Below are positions 42,017 to 49,233 of a stretch of DNA of 64,000 bases, piece by piece. The stretch is from positions 62,001-126,000 of the forward strand of contig NDWX01000003.1 of NCBI GenBank assembly GCA_002855745.1, given 5' to 3'. A program made the position numbers and the translations under genes. The notes below the pieces were generated by a model that saw only the letters and a list, made by a program, of their open reading frames with translations, did not search any database and was not told the origin of the DNA. The first letter of the stretch is position 1. Each line of letters opens with the position of its first letter. This DNA is from Thermofilum sp. NZ13 (GTDB lineage: Archaea; Thermoproteota; Thermoprotei; Thermofilales; Thermofilaceae).

Positions 42017-42868
42017 TTACTGGGGTACCTTAACCCTGTCCTTCCAGTACAAGCCTCTTCCCTTCACAAAGGGGTATAGGAGCACGCCGAGTATCGGCGA
42101 GAGTATCGCGTTGACCGCGATGTTGTTGCTGAGTATGCTTGGCGCTAGTATGCCCCAGATCACGAAGAGGGGTAGCCCGACCACCGCCTGCATCGCGTGG
42201 AGCCACCAGCATATGTAGATGGCGCTCACGATGGCTTGGACGATGACTCCCCATACGTAGAACTCTCCCAGCGAAGCCGCTGTCTTAAAGCTGTGGTCCT
42301 TCACGAACTTGTAGGGGATGTACGCGATCAGGAAGTTGCCGATGAAGCCTCCAATAGATCCCACGCCGAAGTACCCTCCTAGTATGTCCGCGATGAGGTT
42401 GCCGAACGCTACCCCGACGGCTCCGGGTATGCCGAAGAACATTCCGAAGAGGGCTGCGAGGGAGTTTGCAGGCCTCAGCCACGTGAAGCCGGGAACGATC
42501 GTTATAGGTGCTGTAGCCGCCAAGAGAGCCCCGTAGACCGCGGCGCTTAGGGCGGCGAGCGCTATGTCTATCACGCCCCAGTCCCCGACGCCCTGACCCG
42601 TCTTTTTGAGCCCCCTAGCTGTTACGGTGTAACCTGCCAGCTCAACTAAGAATACCGCTGTCCCGATCAGCCAGATGAAGGTCCCGATGTAGAATATCGC
42701 GTCCGTGAACTCTGTGAAGAAGCGGGAAATCGGGAAAACGCTCCACGGGTCCTTAGGGTTCGTCGCAACCGCGACCCAGAACTCGTATATTATCACGATA
42801 GCGATAATGAGGCCGATTACCAGTGCGGTGTAGTAGAGCGCCTTCACCCGTGTTTTCTGCTCTGTCAT
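42017..42868 (-). CDS. ECF transporter S component (substrate-binding membrane protein)
   Basis: 283 residues. An N-terminal pair of extra helices (ALVIGLIIAIVIIYEFWVAV; IFYIGTFIWLIGTAVFLVEL) precedes six-helix S-component topology with AALSAAVYGALLAATAPI, NSLAALFGMFFGIPGAVGVAFGN-type segments. The small AxxxA-type face of the first core helix is visible (ALSAAVYGA). Substrate not readable; vitamins or metals are usual. ATG 42868 follows TTTATAAAC (42891-42899) by about 27 bases, with a palindrome in between. First gene of the S-T-A-A operon. Confidence 0.82.
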   Translation of the reverse strand: MTEQKTRVKALYYTALVIGLIIAIVIIYEFWVAVATNPKDPWSVFPISRFFTEFTDAIFYIGTFIWLIGTAVFLVELAGYTVTARGLKKTGQGVGDWGVIDIALAALSAAVYGALLAATAPITIVPGFTWLRPANSLAALFGMFFGIPGAVGVAFGNLIADILGGYFGVGSIGGFIGNFLIAYIPYKFVKDHSFKTAASLGEFYVWGVIVQAIVSAIYICWWLHAMQAVVGLPLFVIWGILAPSILSNNIAVNAILSPILGVLLYPFVKGRGLYWKDRVKVPQ

Positions 42869-42876
42869 ACAGTATT

Positions 42877-42890
42877 ACGTTAACTAACGT
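42877..42890. promoter_or_regulatory. Palindrome between TATA box and start of ECF operon
   Basis: ACGTTA-AC-TAACGT is a perfect inverted repeat lying between the TATA box (minus strand, 42891-42899) and the ATG at 42868. A repressor bound here would block transcription start. A related half site, ACTAAGCGT, occurs in the second inverted repeat on the other side of the TATA box. Confidence 0.55.
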
Positions 42891-42900
42891 GTTTATAAAT

Positions 42901-42927
42901 CCTTCTACTAAGCGTAGTAAATGAAGG
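42901..42927. promoter_or_regulatory. Second inverted repeat, upstream side of ECF TATA box
   Basis: TACTA-AGCG-TAGTA (42906-42919) is framed by CCTTC (42901-42905) and GAAGG (42923-42927). It adjoins the TATA box at the BRE side, in the 151-base gap between the ECF operon and the divergent nreA gene. It may be a second operator site for the same regulator or serve the nreA side. Confidence 0.45.
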
Positions 42928-43019
42928 GGTTATCGTGCACCCCGCGGGATTCGCATCAAGAGAGTGGGGGAAGACGTGAATCATAACCAAATATACCTCT
43001 ATCTCCCTGGATACACACG

Positions 43020-44237
43020 GTGTACGTAAAACCTAGCCCTAAGCTCTGCACGCAGTGCAAGGGGGCTAGGAGGCTGTGCGGAGCTCCTCAGTGCCCTATA
43101 TTGGTAAGGATCAGAGAGCAACTTAAAGCCAGCGAACACCTCGGGAATGCTATTGAGTCCCCGACCCCACCTTCGGTGCTTGTAGGGGAGCACGGGTACC
43201 CCAGTGTTAGAGTCGGAGTCAACCTGCCTGTCGGGGACGAGAAGCCCGACCTCTTCGAGAACCCGGGCGAGTGGTGGGGCCGCCTAGGGTTAATGGACAT
43301 ACTTCGAATCCGGGCCCGGCTAGTCTACTCTTACGCGAGGCTTCCCGTTAGAAGGCTTGCAGGGAGGTACGTAGAAGCCGTCCGCGAGGCGGCGATGTCC
43401 TTTGGTCCCGTGGAGTCCGAGGCCTTCTTCAAAAAGCCTCCCGTGTTCTCACCCCGCTTCGACCCGCTGCTCAAGCCTGTCGGCTTCTCAGGGGAGGTTG
43501 AGAGGATACGCGTAACGGGGAACCCCTCGATCCCGAGGAGAGTTGACGAGCTCGCAGAGGAGAGGGTCAAAGCCGGAAAGGCCGTTGTCGAGCTGTACGA
43601 GGCGGGCTTCGACGTCTACTACCTTCAGCGCCTGCTATCCGCTGGCGTGCTTGGAGTTGAGAAGAGGTTCGTGCCGACTAGGTGGGCGATCACAGCCGTT
43701 GATAAGAAGATCGGCGACCACCTGCTAAGCAGGATACGCGACAAGCCTGAGGTTGCAGATTACGAGGTTTACCACGCGAGCTACATCGGGAATCGCTACA
43801 CCCTGATACTCGCGCCCGGGAGCTGGAGCATGGAAATGCTGGAGGCCTGGCTTCCAGGCTCCGTTTGGGTGCCGTCCGGCGGGGTGGAGGTCTACGTTGT
43901 CCACGAGTGGGAAGACGGGATCCCGAGCGGGGAGGATGGGGGCTACTACGCGATGCGCTTAGCCGTGCTCGAGAGCCTTGCACGGCGCAACCGGCAGGCC
44001 AGGGTGCTCGCCATCAGGGAGATAACTCCAGACTACTTCGCGCCTGTCGGTAACTGGCAGATAAGGGAGAGTGTGAGGCGGGCGCTGTCCGGGAGGGCGG
44101 AGAAAGCGTCAAGCCTCGAGGAAGCGCTGCGGCTCGCGTCAGAGCACCTTATCCTTCCCCTGCAGGTGGTGGAGGAGAGGAGCGCTCTGCTGAGGAGGAT
44201 GAGAGGGCAGGCGACCCTGCTCAGCTTCATGGTGTAG
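43020..44237 (+). CDS. nreA: DNA repair protein NreA
   Basis: 405 residues. The N-terminal zinc motif CTQCKGARRLCGAPQC (residues 9-24) and archaeal Nre-family segments follow (NPGEWWGRLGLMDILRIRARL; FVPTRWAITAVDKKIGDHLL; HASYIGNRYTLILAPGSWSME). The last residues QATLLSFMV resemble a PCNA-interacting peptide (Q-x2-h-x2-F-h), known for haloarchaeal NreA. It acts in repair of alkylation or interstrand damage together with PCNA. GTG at 43020; a CAAATATACC TATA box lies about 28 bases upstream. A broken copy of its 3' end occurs at 47428-47602. Confidence 0.92.
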   Translation: MYVKPSPKLCTQCKGARRLCGAPQCPILVRIREQLKASEHLGNAIESPTPPSVLVGEHGYPSVRVGVNLPVGDEKPDLFENPGEWWGRLGLMDILRIRARLVYSYARLPVRRLAGRYVEAVREAAMSFGPVESEAFFKKPPVFSPRFDPLLKPVGFSGEVERIRVTGNPSIPRRVDELAEERVKAGKAVVELYEAGFDVYYLQRLLSAGVLGVEKRFVPTRWAITAVDKKIGDHLLSRIRDKPEVADYEVYHASYIGNRYTLILAPGSWSMEMLEAWLPGSVWVPSGGVEVYVVHEWEDGIPSGEDGGYYAMRLAVLESLARRNRQARVLAIREITPDYFAPVGNWQIRESVRRALSGRAEKASSLEEALRLASEHLILPLQVVEERSALLRRMRGQATLLSFMV

Positions 44238-44839
44238 CAATGCTACTTTTAGGTTTCTCCCCCGTTTCCTCCTGTGTTCGACCCTTGCTTTCCCTCGCTC
44301 CCGAGGGCTTGGTGGTGGTGCTTGTGGATGTTCGAGCGCAGGCTCGAGCGTGCAGTCACGGTGGCTGTGCAGGTTAGAATATTTGAAGAAATATCAGCCG
44401 GAAGGATTTCAAAATTTGGTGCTCGGAAAACAGGAGATCCCCGGTTATTTCCAGGGAAAATGCCGGAGAGATGTGGAAGACTAGAGGTTTCGGAAGGAGA
44501 TAGAGCTGATTTACGGCGGAAGGCCAATCCCATCTACGAGACGTGGGGGATATCGTTGATCGTTAAGCGGAGGAGAGTCAATTACGTAATCTTCTCCGAG
44601 TTCAGCAGTGATATGGCCAAACTACCTTATTCCGAGCAAGAATAGGCAGGAGCTCATCGTTGTGAGCAGGCATAACAGGAAAAAATTTACATCCTTACAG
44701 GCTTAAACTGGTTCTAGAGTAGGATCGCAAGATTGAGTCGGTAAAGTTCATACACTATGATCCCGCATATGGATAAGTCTCTTTTATTGAATACCTCTGA
44801 GAAAATTTATTAACACCCCTGCAGACAAATATGCACGTT
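44238..44839. other. Gene-poor, A/T-richer stretch after nreA
   Basis: About 600 bases with no convincing gene. The GTAGC-AAT-GCTAC palindrome at the nreA stop followed by CTTTTAGG may act in termination. One open frame (44328-44645, starting MFERRLERAVTVAV) has no recognisable domain and shifts in base composition halfway; it may be the remnant of a gene. The AAATTTATTAAC box near 44806-44816 is the likely promoter of the transglutaminase-like gene. Confidence 0.5.
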
Positions 44840-44880
44840 GGAGTGAGTACCTACTTTTCTGCAATGTAGGCACTCACTCC
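44840..44880 (+). promoter_or_regulatory. 41-nt stem-loop at predicted transcript start
   Basis: Arms GGAGTGAGTACCTAC (44840-44854) and GTAGGCACTCACTCC (44866-44880) pair over 15 positions with one mismatch; the loop is 11 nt. The likely TATA box (about 44806-44816) places the 5' end of the mRNA next to this element, so it would cap a ~60-nt leader. It could be an RNA structure or a DNA operator. Confidence 0.6.
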
Positions 44881-44902
44881 GAGCTTGTCGGGTGAGCGTG
44901 GA

Positions 44903-46552
44903 ATGCATAGAGAGGGGGGCGCCAAAGTACTTACAATCATAGGAGCAGTAATCCTCATACTAGGAATAGTTCTAGCGGCCTTACCGACCATAGCCAGAGG
45001 AGGGGGAGGAGAAGGACAGCCAGACATCAAAGTATATAGCATAGATAGTTTCATGACTGCGGTTTACAAAGTTTATGGAAATCCAAACCTAGGTTTTTGG
45101 GTAGCTAAAACAGTCATTAAAAACACCGGATCGGGCCCGTTGTATAACGTTAAAATAACTTATAAAATCGAGGGCCTAACAGACTGGAGCGAGCCAAAAG
45201 AGTACAAGCTAGTTCCTCCAGGTGGAGCAGTAGTAGACCTCTACTATCCCATACTCTCGCACCCGCCGAACATTCAGACCACCACACCAGGAAAACTCTA
45301 TGTCAAAATAGAGTACAAGACGAAGCCAGACGGCGAGCCAGTTACTGAGACAAAAACAAAGCCCATAAACATACTTGGAAGCCACGACTTCATATTCTCT
45401 GGTCTACCCCCGGAGGAGAATACTGGAAGCTTCCGCGATATAAACAGCAACTATCCACTACTAGCCGCGTGGGTCACGCCGAAAGACCCAGTAGTAGAAA
45501 GATACGCAGACATGGCGAATAAGCTAACAGGCAGTGGCGCGGGTGCAACATTGGGCGATAAGGAGGCGCTCGCATTCCTCGAGGCGATGTGGGACTTCAG
45601 CGTGTACAACGGGATTACATACCAAACAGAGCCCACAGCGTTCTGGACAGGTAAATGGGCTCAATGGATCAAATACCCTAGAGACGTGATCCGGGATAGG
45701 AGCGGTACATGCGTAGACACTGCGATATTCATCGCTTCTGTGGCAATGAGTCAAGGCTTAGACGCTTACTTGGTTATCATGCCGGGACACGTGGCACCCA
45801 TAGTAAAGCTCCCAAGCGGGCAACTCATACCAATTGAGAGCACCCTACTAGGAAGCAAGGCTAGTTTCCAGCAGGCTATTGAAACAGGTTTCAAAGTAGT
45901 TCAAGAGGCCTTCCAAGGCCCACACCTCGTAGTATATATCGCTGAAATGCAATCAGCCGGGATAGTACCGCCGGAACTGCCGGAATTGCCACCTAATGTT
46001 TTAGAGCAATGGGGGTACACCATGCCTGGTATGGGAGGAGGAGTAGGGGGAGGTCAGGCGCCAGGCGGAGGACAAGGGGGAAGAGGCGCGGTGCCACAGC
46101 CACAGCCGCCAGCAAACATGAAAACGATTGCGAATCCCTTTGGCGATCTACCTTGGTCCATCAGCGTACCCGCGGACTGGGAGGCTTCGAAGGATTCTTA
46201 CTCAAATGCCTATGAAGTAGACTTGAACAGTCCAGACGGAGCGATCCTGATTGCAATAGTGTGGAGTAGAAGCCACTCCGCGAACGCTTTAAAGTCCGGC
46301 TTCGAGTCAACCTTCAACCAATACTACAACGGGTATCAGGTTAAAGCAGATAACACCAACGGTGCCCTTGGAAATATTCCAGCAGAGATCGTCGTGTATA
46401 GCCTTGGCACGGGAGACATAGCAATAGCACGCTACACGAACGTGCAAGGGTATGGTTTAGCGGTAGTCTACCTTGTTAATCAAGCTGCTGTTAGTCAGGA
46501 AACAATAAACGCCGTGGAACAGATCGTTCAAACATTCCGAGTAGGGGGTTGA
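44903..46552 (+). CDS. Membrane-anchored transglutaminase-like protein
   Basis: 549 residues. An N-terminal membrane helix (TIIGAVILILGIVLAALPTIA) is followed by an Ig-like segment and a transglutaminase-like core: Cys270 in RSGTCVDTA, His296 in MPGHVAPIV, and acidic Glu312 in PIEST at the place of the usual Asp. A Gly/Pro/Gln-rich hinge (GGGVGGGQAPGGGQGG) leads to a C-terminal ~140-residue domain with a PsbP/Mog1-like strand pattern (WSISVPADWEASKDSYSNAY). Likely an extracellular cysteine peptidase or cross-linker. Codon use is clearly more A/T-rich than neighbours (ATA, AAA, AGA). The next gene follows at once. Confidence 0.78.
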   Translation: MHREGGAKVLTIIGAVILILGIVLAALPTIARGGGGEGQPDIKVYSIDSFMTAVYKVYGNPNLGFWVAKTVIKNTGSGPLYNVKITYKIEGLTDWSEPKEYKLVPPGGAVVDLYYPILSHPPNIQTTTPGKLYVKIEYKTKPDGEPVTETKTKPINILGSHDFIFSGLPPEENTGSFRDINSNYPLLAAWVTPKDPVVERYADMANKLTGSGAGATLGDKEALAFLEAMWDFSVYNGITYQTEPTAFWTGKWAQWIKYPRDVIRDRSGTCVDTAIFIASVAMSQGLDAYLVIMPGHVAPIVKLPSGQLIPIESTLLGSKASFQQAIETGFKVVQEAFQGPHLVVYIAEMQSAGIVPPELPELPPNVLEQWGYTMPGMGGGVGGGQAPGGGQGGRGAVPQPQPPANMKTIANPFGDLPWSISVPADWEASKDSYSNAYEVDLNSPDGAILIAIVWSRSHSANALKSGFESTFNQYYNGYQVKADNTNGALGNIPAEIVVYSLGTGDIAIARYTNVQGYGLAVVYLVNQAAVSQETINAVEQIVQTFRVGG

Positions 46553-46565
46553 GGGGGTGGGGGGC

Positions 46566-47300
46566 ATGCTCAAATGTAGGAAAGTTGTAGGAGTCTCATT
46601 AGCTATTATACTGCTGTTCATAGCTTTTGTCGGTTCCGTCTCCCACGCGCAGATACGGCCTCCCACAGTGCAGCCTCCCACAGTATACGAAATACAGGGT
46701 GTGAGAACCATAAATGTGCTAGACACCGGCGTAGCGGAGGTGAAAGAGGAGATAAAGTTCAGCGCTCAAGCATACATAGCGTTCAAAAAGGACTATAATC
46801 CACTCTCGACCTTTGTGAGAGAGCTAGAGCCGAGAACCAATCCTGAACAAATAGAGAACCTAAGCATAAACGCTGATGATGCTAATAACAAGCTAACAGC
46901 AACTTATACCTTGCTGGGAGCCGCAGTATACAAGGGGAACGGTTTATGGGAGATTGGAATAGCAGAGCCGGGCGGAAAACTCACTCTCACTGCTCAGCAC
47001 GGGAATACGCTTGTCTTCGCAAATGTTTACGGCGTGGGAGAAGACTACAAACTCATGGAAACTGTGACCGTGAACCTGCCTGCTGGTGCGAAGAACGTTA
47101 AATATAGAGAGGATGAAGGGAAGATAACCTACGAGCTTAGCGTCAACGCTGGGGCTTCTAGTGATAACATGATGTATGCAGGCATAGTCCTAATGCTTAT
47201 TGGAGGTGCAATAATAGCTGTTCCTAACATGAAAAAGAGAGGAGAATATAGGCCTACCCCTCCACCTCCTCCGCCTCCACCCCCACCGGTATCTAGTTAG
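46566..47300 (+). CDS. Secreted/membrane protein with C-terminal polyproline tail
   Basis: 244 residues. A signal peptide (VVGVSLAIILLFIAFVGSVSHA), a ~150-residue beta-rich ectodomain, one C-terminal membrane helix (MMYAGIVLMLIGGAIIAVP), then a charged stop and a tail PTPPPPPPPPPPVSS facing the cytoplasm. The N-terminal PPTVQPPTV repeat is also Pro-rich. It starts 13 bases after the transglutaminase-like gene, shares its A/T-richer codon use, and is probably its partner or substrate. Family not recognised. GTG 46557 is an alternative start. Confidence 0.65.
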   Translation: MLKCRKVVGVSLAIILLFIAFVGSVSHAQIRPPTVQPPTVYEIQGVRTINVLDTGVAEVKEEIKFSAQAYIAFKKDYNPLSTFVRELEPRTNPEQIENLSINADDANNKLTATYTLLGAAVYKGNGLWEIGIAEPGGKLTLTAQHGNTLVFANVYGVGEDYKLMETVTVNLPAGAKNVKYREDEGKITYELSVNAGASSDNMMYAGIVLMLIGGAIIAVPNMKKRGEYRPTPPPPPPPPPPVSS

Positions 47301-47315
47301 AGAAAATAAAGCGGA

Positions 47316-47336
47316 ATAATTACTTTTTTTTATTTT
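47316..47336 (+). terminator. T-rich terminator of the two-gene island operon
   Basis: The run TAATTACTTTTTTTTATTTTT follows the stop codon of the polyproline-tail gene by about 20 bases and is the longest T tract in the window, matching the archaeal U-tract type of termination. Confidence 0.6.
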
Positions 47337-47427
47337 TGAAGTGAACGCCAAGAGATGTCTTTCATGTGGGATTTATATACGGCTGGCCCTCCGGGATAGG
47401 AAACCGGGGTCACGAGCTCCGGAGGCA

Positions 47428-47602
47428 GGCGACTATCTGCTAAGCAATATACGCCACAAGCCTGAGGTTTCAGATTACCAGGTTTAATCGCGCGAGTTAC
47501 ATGGGGAGTCACTTCATCCTGATCCTTTCCCCTGCAGGTGGTGGAGGAGAAGAGCGCTTTGCTGAAGAGGATGAGAGGCGGGCAACTCTGCTCAGCTTCC
47601 TG
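47428..47602 (+). pseudogene. Broken duplicate of the nreA 3' end
   Basis: Two blocks match the intact gene. 47428-47520 aligns with 43713-43805 (CTGCTAAGC, ACAAGCCTGAGGTT, CAGATTAC shared). 47522-47602 aligns with 44151-44229 (CCCTGCAGGTGGTGGAGGAG shared, through to CTCAGCTTC). About 345 bases between the blocks are deleted, joined near a short ATCCTT similarity. The copy has a TAA in frame and many point changes, so it is old and not functional. Its end forms part of the stop region of the convergent HTH-CBS gene. Confidence 0.85.
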
Positions 47603-48497
47603 GCTCTGGGGATGTGAGGCGGGCGAGCTTGTTGAGTACGTCGGTCCTCGTGACTATCCCCTTAGGCCTCGCGTTCTCGTCCACGACCACAGCTCGCCCC
47701 GTCTTCTTGGAGGCGAGGATCCTCATAATGTCCAAGATGTCTGCGTCCGGCCTAATCGTGGGGACGCTCCTCTCCATGTAATCCCTGACCTTGGCGTTGA
47801 AGTCCCGGGCAAGGTAGGCCTCAGCGACATTAGAGGCAGTCACGATGCCGCACAGCCGGCCTTCCGAGTTGACCACGGGTAGGGCTCTGATGCCCTTAGC
47901 GAGCAGGACCTCTGCTACCGCCCGTAGCTCATCGTCTTCTCGCGCAACGATGGGGCTAGGGGTCATGACCTCTGAGGCCGTTATCCTCGGAACGGCTACG
48001 AGCGAGTCGACTGATACGAGGACCTCCCTCCTCCTGTAGTCAACGCTCCTGACCCTACCTGTGACCAGGATCCTGCTCCAGGATGTCGGGCCTACGCGAA
48101 CCCTCACGCCCTCCCTCAGGTTGTGCAGGCTACCAGCTATCCTTAGAATTGCTTTCACGCCTGTGGGGTCGGTTAACCCGACGAGGTCCAGCTCCACCGC
48201 GTACACCCCGCTGGGCGCGTCGTCCACGACCAGCTGCAAGGGCTCCCAGAGGCGCTCCAGGGCTTGGGGGGACCTCACGCACTCAAGGCCCTTCACAGTG
48301 GGCACGTAGCCTCCGTTGGGTCCCGTCCGGGCCTCCACGAGGCCCAGCGCTTTTAGCGCTGCTACGGAGTTCCTCACGGTGCCGTCGCTCTTGTTTAAGC
48401 GCTCGGCGATCTCCGAGCTGGTGACTGGGCGCTTGTAGGCCTCGTAGAGCTGCACTATGGCTACGAGGAGCTCGAAGAGGCTTGAGGAGAGGGCCAT
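47592..48497 (-). CDS. HTH-CBS domain regulator
   Basis: 301 residues. A winged helix-turn-helix (YKRPVTSSEIAERLNKSDGTVRNSVAALKAL, shown here only as a motif span at residues ~21-52), a middle ~100-residue domain (VYAVELDLVGLTDPTGVKAI), and two CBS domains (EVMTPSPIVAREDDELRAVA; YMERSVPTIRPDADILDIMR). CBS pairs bind adenosyl ligands, so this is likely a ligand-responsive transcription factor. ATG 48497 sits inside a palindromic operator, which points to autoregulation. The last codons derive from the nreA-like duplicate. Confidence 0.88.
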   Translation of the reverse strand: MALSSSLFELLVAIVQLYEAYKRPVTSSEIAERLNKSDGTVRNSVAALKALGLVEARTGPNGGYVPTVKGLECVRSPQALERLWEPLQLVVDDAPSGVYAVELDLVGLTDPTGVKAILRIAGSLHNLREGVRVRVGPTSWSRILVTGRVRSVDYRRREVLVSVDSLVAVPRITASEVMTPSPIVAREDDELRAVAEVLLAKGIRALPVVNSEGRLCGIVTASNVAEAYLARDFNAKVRDYMERSVPTIRPDADILDIMRILASKKTGRAVVVDENARPKGIVTRTDVLNKLARLTSPEPGS

Positions 48498-48535
48498 ACT
48501 TGAGTGGATTCAAGTATTAAAAGGTATTAATACTT
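48496..48535. promoter_or_regulatory. Palindromic operator overlapping the HTH-CBS start and TATA box
   Basis: ATACTTGA (48496-48503) and TCAAGTAT (48510-48517) form a perfect 8-bp inverted repeat with a 6-base spacer. A second inverted pair AAGTATTA (48512-48519) / TAATACTT (48528-48535) overlaps it. The TATA box CTTTTAATAC (minus strand, 48514-48523) lies inside the array, so bound regulator would block TBP and transcription start. Confidence 0.65.
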
Positions 48536-48610
48536 AACGACAGTCTCATCACTTTTCGACAATAAACTAAAAAGAAAGGTTTTTGCCCCAGTAGAATGCG
48601 TTGAAAATGT

Positions 48611-48964
48611 ATGACTCTAGCCAGGATTCGCTACCTTGTGAGGCAGCTCAGCAAGAAATACAAGGCGATTGGACGCGTCGCGGGCAAGTACCTTGAAGCT
48701 GGGTTCAGCGTGAGGATAAACCACCCTACACACCTCGGCAACGCTCACATAGTTGCTCAGGGGAACGGGCAGAAAATACTCGTCGAAGTCTACTACTCGT
48801 CAAGCCCCTTGAAGGCTGAGGACGTTCGAAAGGTCGCTGAAAAAGCCAAACTGCTAAAGGCGAAGCCGGTGATCGCGCTCTACGGCCGCAGAACACCGGT
48901 CACGCCAGAGGCACTCGCCGAGGCGGCTAAGCTGGGCGTCAAGGTAAAGCGGGTCAGATTGTAG
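48611..48964 (+). CDS. Small nuclease-fold-like protein, unknown function
   Basis: 117 residues. The order helix - strand - QKILVEVYYSS - helix - AKPVIALYGRR - helix - VKRVRL looks like the core of a restriction-endonuclease-like (PD-(D/E)XK) fold, but the E-x-K pair is replaced (VEVYY). It is therefore likely inactive or of a different fold. ATG 48611; an AAAGGTTTTT stretch about 28 bases upstream suits a leaderless start. It lies between the HTH-CBS gene (divergent) and tRNA-Tyr. Confidence 0.6.
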   Translation: MTLARIRYLVRQLSKKYKAIGRVAGKYLEAGFSVRINHPTHLGNAHIVAQGNGQKILVEVYYSSSPLKAEDVRKVAEKAKLLKAKPVIALYGRRTPVTPEALAEAAKLGVKVKRVRL

Positions 48965-49012
48965 TTTAACAGCGAAAAGCTGATAAACCTCCATAGAGTG
49001 TTTTTACCGAAT

Positions 49013-49144
49013 CCCCGGGTAGCGTAGCGGTATCGCGGCCGGCTGTAGGTCGACCCGCACGGGGACTGGGGCGTATCCCTTGGATGAGCCCGTGCCAGCC
49101 GGCTAGAAACCGGCAGGTCCCGGGTTCAAGTCCCGGCCCGGGGA
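49013..49144 (+). tRNA. tRNA-Tyr (GTA) with a 60-nt intron
   Basis: Acceptor CCCCGGG (49013-49019) pairs with CCCGGGG (49137-49143), discriminator A. The C1-G72 pair is the archaeal Tyr identity element. Anticodon stem GCCGG/CCGGC, loop CTGTAG-A with anticodon GTA (49045-49047), T arm CCGGG-TTCAAGT-CCCGG. The intron is 49049-49108, at the standard 37/38 position, with an internal 7-bp stem GCACGGG/CCCGTGC. CCA is not encoded. A GATAAACC TATA-like box lies about 26 bases upstream. Confidence 0.93.
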
Positions 49145-49233
49145 CTCATCGCCCCCATTGTCTCCTTTCCCTTCGGCGGGTTTGAAGCTTAGTCGTCTTC
49201 TCAAAACGCTCCCAGTGAGTTTACCTGTTTAAC

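Noticed and set aside
44328-44645. Open frame after nreA
   Set aside because: No domain, mixed composition and no promoter; kept only as part of the gap description.
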